Source: Candidatus Hydrogenedentota bacterium (GTDB lineage Bacteria > Hydrogenedentota > Hydrogenedentia > Hydrogenedentales > SLHB01). From it: a stretch of 9,494 nucleotides of DNA. The DNA lies in NCBI GenBank assembly GCA_022706165.1, contig JAKJDA010000087.1, forward strand, positions 1 to 9,494. The letters are read 5' to 3'. Below the pieces are notes generated by a model. It was not told where the DNA came from and did no database searches. It was given only the letters and a program-made list of their open reading frames with translations. Of this stretch, positions 6,904 through 9,494 are shown piece by piece (the first letter of the stretch is position 1; the number at the start of each line of letters is the position of its first letter). Position numbers and translations under genes: made by a program.

Positions 6904-6965
6904 CCCCTTCGTTCGCGGAAGGGAAACGGCGATCACGGGGGACGGGCCCCTTAGCAGAGGTCAAC

Positions 6966-7601
6966 ATGAAGGCAACACACTGGACTCGTTGGACGGTTGC
7001 ACTATCGATGGCAGTTGCATTGAACGCATGCAGCACATGGGGGTGGCGCGCTAAGGATGCCTCATCCGATCGCCCCAAAGCGCAGCAGACTGCTCCGGAA
7101 ACAGTCGTTTCAGGACCCATGACCATGGAGATGGCCGAGTCCGATTTGCGCAGCTTGGCCGCCAAGGACATTGCGGCGGCGGCCCGCGAAGACCGGAATG
7201 CCGTGCACAGACTTCGTCCGTATTATTTCAAAAGGTATTCCGAATACCCTTCTCCAGAGGAAATCGAGGTGGACATCGCGGAGAAGGATTCTCAAACGTC
7301 TCCGTATCTCGCGGAGGTCGTCATCCCAAAAGTGCGGTATGCAACCCGCCTGCACCGGAATCGCGACGATGCCGCCGCCGATCAGAACTATTTCCGCAAC
7401 ACGGGGTTGGAGACCATCAGCTACGAGTTTCGCAACGGCCGTTGGCTGCGTTTGGGCAGCCTGTTTCATGCCATAAAGGTGGAAGAAAACGTGAACGGCG
7501 AATGGCTGCCCCTCCGTGAGGAAGTCAAGCAGACCCTCTCCGAAAGCCAGCAAGAACAAGGCTGGTTCAGCCGCTCGTGGTACGCCATCACGGGACGGTA
7601 A
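6966..7601 (+). CDS. Lipoprotein of unknown function
   Basis: A 211-residue protein that I do not recognise. ATG 6966 has AGAGG 5 nt upstream. Residues 1-22 look like a lipoprotein signal: charged start, hydrophobic core TVALSMAVAL and a lipobox-like L19-N-A-C22, with an unusual Asn before the Ala. Residues 23-60 are a polar linker. Residues about 60-195 look like a compact soluble domain: a helical part (MEMAESDLRSLAAKDIAAAAREDRNAVHRL), PYYFKRYSEYPSPEEIEVDI, alternating strands (YLAEVVIPKVRYATRLHRN), and a Trp-rich end (YEFRNGRWLRLGSLF, then NGEWLPL). No catalytic motif or membrane segment beyond the signal is visible. It has its own candidate promoter and lies 55 bp before the oxidoreductase gene on the same strand, so the two may share a transcript. 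Its likely place is the cell envelope. Confidence 0.75.
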   Translation: MKATHWTRWTVALSMAVALNACSTWGWRAKDASSDRPKAQQTAPETVVSGPMTMEMAESDLRSLAAKDIAAAAREDRNAVHRLRPYYFKRYSEYPSPEEIEVDIAEKDSQTSPYLAEVVIPKVRYATRLHRNRDDAAADQNYFRNTGLETISYEFRNGRWLRLGSLFHAIKVEENVNGEWLPLREEVKQTLSESQQEQGWFSRSWYAITGR

Positions 7602-7656
7602 TCGGCCTCATCGAGCCATCGCCTGCTCCAGAGAACCTCAACAAGGAGAATAGGTT

Positions 7657-9018
7657 ATGAGCCGCGTATCGATCACGCGCCGCACGTTTCTTTTTGGCGC
7701 GACGGCCGCCATGACGGGCTGTGCGGCTCTTGGCGGAAGAAGGACTTCCCGCCGTCGTATTCCGCCGAGTGAACGGATCAACATCGCCTGCATCGGAGTG
7801 GGGGGGCAGGGCAGTTCCGACTTGAGTGCGGTTGCTTCGGAAAACATCGTTGCGCTGTGCGACGTCGATGAAGCGCGCGCCGCAGAAAATTTCGCCAAGT
7901 ATGCCCATGTGAAGCATTACAAGGATTTTCGCGTGATGCTCGAAAAGGAAAAGGGCATTGACGCGGTGACCATCTCCACGCCGGACCACATGCACGCCTT
8001 CATCGCCATGACCGCGATGCAGTTGGGCAAACACGTCTATGTGCAAAAGCCTCTTACCCGCACCATCGGCGAAGCGCGCATGCTCACCGAAGCCGCGCGC
8101 CGCTACAACGTCGCCACGCAAATGGGCAACCAGGGACACTCCGGCGACGGCGTCAGACTGTTGTGCGAAATGATCTGGTCTGGCATGATTGGCGAGGTCC
8201 GGGAGGTGCACGCCTTCACCAACCGTCCCATCTGGCCGCAGGGCATGGGCAGGCCAACGGGTTCCGATCCCGTTCCTTCAACCCTTGATTGGGACCTGTG
8301 GCTTGGCGTGGCGCCGCACCGGCCCTTCGTGGCGCATAACCCGGTGTTTCCCCAAAAGAACTGTTATTGCCCCGACGTCTGGCGCGGCTGGTGGGATTTC
8401 GGAGCGGGGGCCCTCGGCGACATGGGGTGCCATGTTCTCGATCCGCCTTACTGGGCGCTGAAATTGGGATCCCCGACCCGCGTGGACCTCATCCAGGCTG
8501 ACCCAATCAAGAACGAAGAGACCGGTCCCCGATCGTGCGTCCTTCGTTATGACTTTCCCGCGCGTGAAGGCATGGGCCCTGTCAAGTTGTACTGGTACGA
8601 CGGCGGCCTCAAGCCTCCTGCCGTGGCGGGCATTCCGCTGGAGGAAAAATTTGGCGACGGAGACAGCGGCTCCGTGTTCATCGGTGACGCGGGCGTCATC
8701 ACGACGGACACGTATGGGGGAACTCCGCGCCTGCTGCCGCTCGCGCGCATGAAGGATTTTCAGAAACCTCCGCAAATGCTCGAGCGGATTTCGCGAGGCA
8801 ACCACCATCAAAACTGGCTGCAAGCCATTCGCGGCGGCGCGCCGGCATGCAGCAACTTTGATTACAGCGGCCCCTTTACGGAGATGGTGTTGCTCGGCAA
8901 TCTCGCCCTTCGCGCCGGCCAAAGCATCGAATGGGACAGCAAACGGATGCAGGTGACCAACCTGCCCGAGGCCAACGCCTTCGTGAAGCCTGTCTACCGG
9001 AAAGGGTGGAGCCTATAG
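7657..9018 (+). CDS. Tat-exported Gfo/Idh/MocA family oxidoreductase
   Basis: A 453-residue NAD(P)-dependent sugar oxidoreductase of full family length. ATG 7657 has AAGGAG 8 nt upstream. Residues 7-12 are TRRTFL, a twin-arginine signal, and MTGC ends at C22, so the protein may also be lipid-anchored. The Rossmann domain has INIACIGVGGQG (GxGxxG at 47-52), CDVD (68-71), STPDHMHA (107-114) and a QKP at 130-132 where EKP is usual. The C-terminal domain has DWDLWLG, WRGWWDFGAGALGDMGCHVLD (catalytic-type GDxGxH with H259) and a GNHHQNW segment near the end. Such proteins, exported with bound cofactor, are common in Planctomycetota-like bacteria and oxidise or reduce sugars and polyols; some make 3-keto-glycosides. 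That would fit the DUF1080 gene in the same window. The exact reaction is inferred, not visible. Confidence 0.9.
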   Translation: MSRVSITRRTFLFGATAAMTGCAALGGRRTSRRRIPPSERINIACIGVGGQGSSDLSAVASENIVALCDVDEARAAENFAKYAHVKHYKDFRVMLEKEKGIDAVTISTPDHMHAFIAMTAMQLGKHVYVQKPLTRTIGEARMLTEAARRYNVATQMGNQGHSGDGVRLLCEMIWSGMIGEVREVHAFTNRPIWPQGMGRPTGSDPVPSTLDWDLWLGVAPHRPFVAHNPVFPQKNCYCPDVWRGWWDFGAGALGDMGCHVLDPPYWALKLGSPTRVDLIQADPIKNEETGPRSCVLRYDFPAREGMGPVKLYWYDGGLKPPAVAGIPLEEKFGDGDSGSVFIGDAGVITTDTYGGTPRLLPLARMKDFQKPPQMLERISRGNHHQNWLQAIRGGAPACSNFDYSGPFTEMVLLGNLALRAGQSIEWDSKRMQVTNLPEANAFVKPVYRKGWSL

Positions 9019-9028
9019 TCTGCGCTGT

Positions 9029-9494
9029 TTATCGGGCGGTGACGAGACGCATGAACAGCATCCGCGCCACGCGATCAATGTCGCGACGGTTTTCGAGAGC
9101 GATCCCTTTCTGGTTCACGATAGGCCCCACGGTTTGACGAAGGCAACGCAGTTCGAGGGGGGTCGTGTCGTATCCTTCGAACGGTCCCGTCAGCGGCTGC
9201 CCGTCGAGGACATGCGTCAATCTGGTCAGATAGTCGGCAAATCGCGCCATCTTGGCGTAGTTCAAGCGGTCAGGAACGTCGGACCTGCGATGGTAATGCT
9301 TCCAGACGCCAGCCGAAAAAAACAGATAAGGTCTTCGATTCACGCGGTGGATGTGATGGTCGCTGAGATCGCCTATATAGCGGTTCAAGGTGGGAACCAA
9401 ACGCAAGCCCGATCCGGTTGAAACGGCTTGAAAGGCCTTTCCAAGCCCAGGGTCGCTCTCTATTCCCGTCAGGAATACAAGATCTTCCAATCCC
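9029..9494 (-). CDS. M28-family zinc peptidase, C-terminal part
   Basis: The frame ends at a TAA (9031-9029) and remains open past the right edge, so the N-terminal part is missing from the window; a TTG at 9490 is not a real start. The visible 154 or so residues carry the C-terminal signature of M28 aminopeptidase-like proteins: LSDHHIHRVNRRPYLFFSAGVWKHYHRRSDVP can be read in segments as SDHxxI...P.LFF..G..KHYH...D.P. The His of the YHxxxD motif is normally the last zinc ligand. A helix (KMARFADYLTRLTHVLDG) and a C-terminal extension ending in LVTAR follow. The earlier metal ligands and any signal peptide lie outside the window. The gene converges on the oxidoreductase gene with a 10-bp gap and no visible bidirectional terminator. 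It probably hydrolyses peptides in the envelope. Confidence 0.75.
   Translation of the reverse strand, partial: GLEDLVFLTGIESDPGLGKAFQAVSTGSGLRLVPTLNRYIGDLSDHHIHRVNRRPYLFFSAGVWKHYHRRSDVPDRLNYAKMARFADYLTRLTHVLDGQPLTGPFEGYDTTPLELRCLRQTVGPIVNQKGIALENRRDIDRVARMLFMRLVTAR

Noticed and set aside
6937..6950. GGGG...CCCC pairing just before the ribosome-binding site at 6956.
   Set aside because: Only four pairs with a short loop; not enough to propose a regulatory fold.

Overview
The window looks like the chromosome of a GC-rich Gram-negative bacterium from a polysaccharide-degrading lineage of the Planctomycetota / Hydrogenedentota / Lentisphaerota type. The reasons are the mix of exported DUF4838, DUF1080 (3-keto-disaccharide hydrolase) and Tat-exported Gfo/Idh/MocA proteins, clear Shine-Dalgarno sites, lipoproteins, and a heptose-synthesis gene implying LPS. 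This placement is inference from gene content; no marker gene is present.

Layout. Minus strand, left end: the N-terminal part of a phenylacetate-CoA-ligase-like (PaaK/CapK) adenylate-forming enzyme running off the window (1-221), preceded by a small EF-hand lipoprotein gene (362-745). A 567-bp divergent intergenic region (746-1312) follows, with candidate extended -10 promoters facing both ways and a 15-bp tandem repeat at the start of the next gene. Plus strand: an apparent three-gene operon (1313-5286) encodes a large exported DUF4838 protein, an exported DUF1080 protein and a small Tat-exported protein that resembles only the C-terminal half of a Gfo/Idh/MocA oxidoreductase; the last two overlap by ATGA. 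A sigma70-like promoter then starts hldE (5373-6848), followed by a perfect hairpin, another candidate extended -10 promoter, an unrecognised lipoprotein gene (6966-7601) and a full-length Tat-exported Gfo/Idh/MocA oxidoreductase gene (7657-9018). Minus strand, right end: the C-terminal part of an M28-family metallopeptidase (9029-9494), convergent with the oxidoreductase and only 10 bp away.

How it may work together. The DUF4838, DUF1080 and Gfo/Idh/MocA products are all predicted to leave the cytoplasm. DUF1080 and Gfo/Idh/MocA families are known partners in oxidation-assisted glycoside cleavage, in which C3 of a sugar is oxidised to a 3-keto-glycoside and the glycosidic bond is then broken without a classical glycosidase. 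The simplest reading is an envelope-located glycan-processing locus, with the short Gfo-like protein as its oddest member. The hldE, PaaK-like, lipoprotein and peptidase genes have no evident role in it. I see no tRNA, rRNA, CRISPR array, insertion sequence or phage gene.
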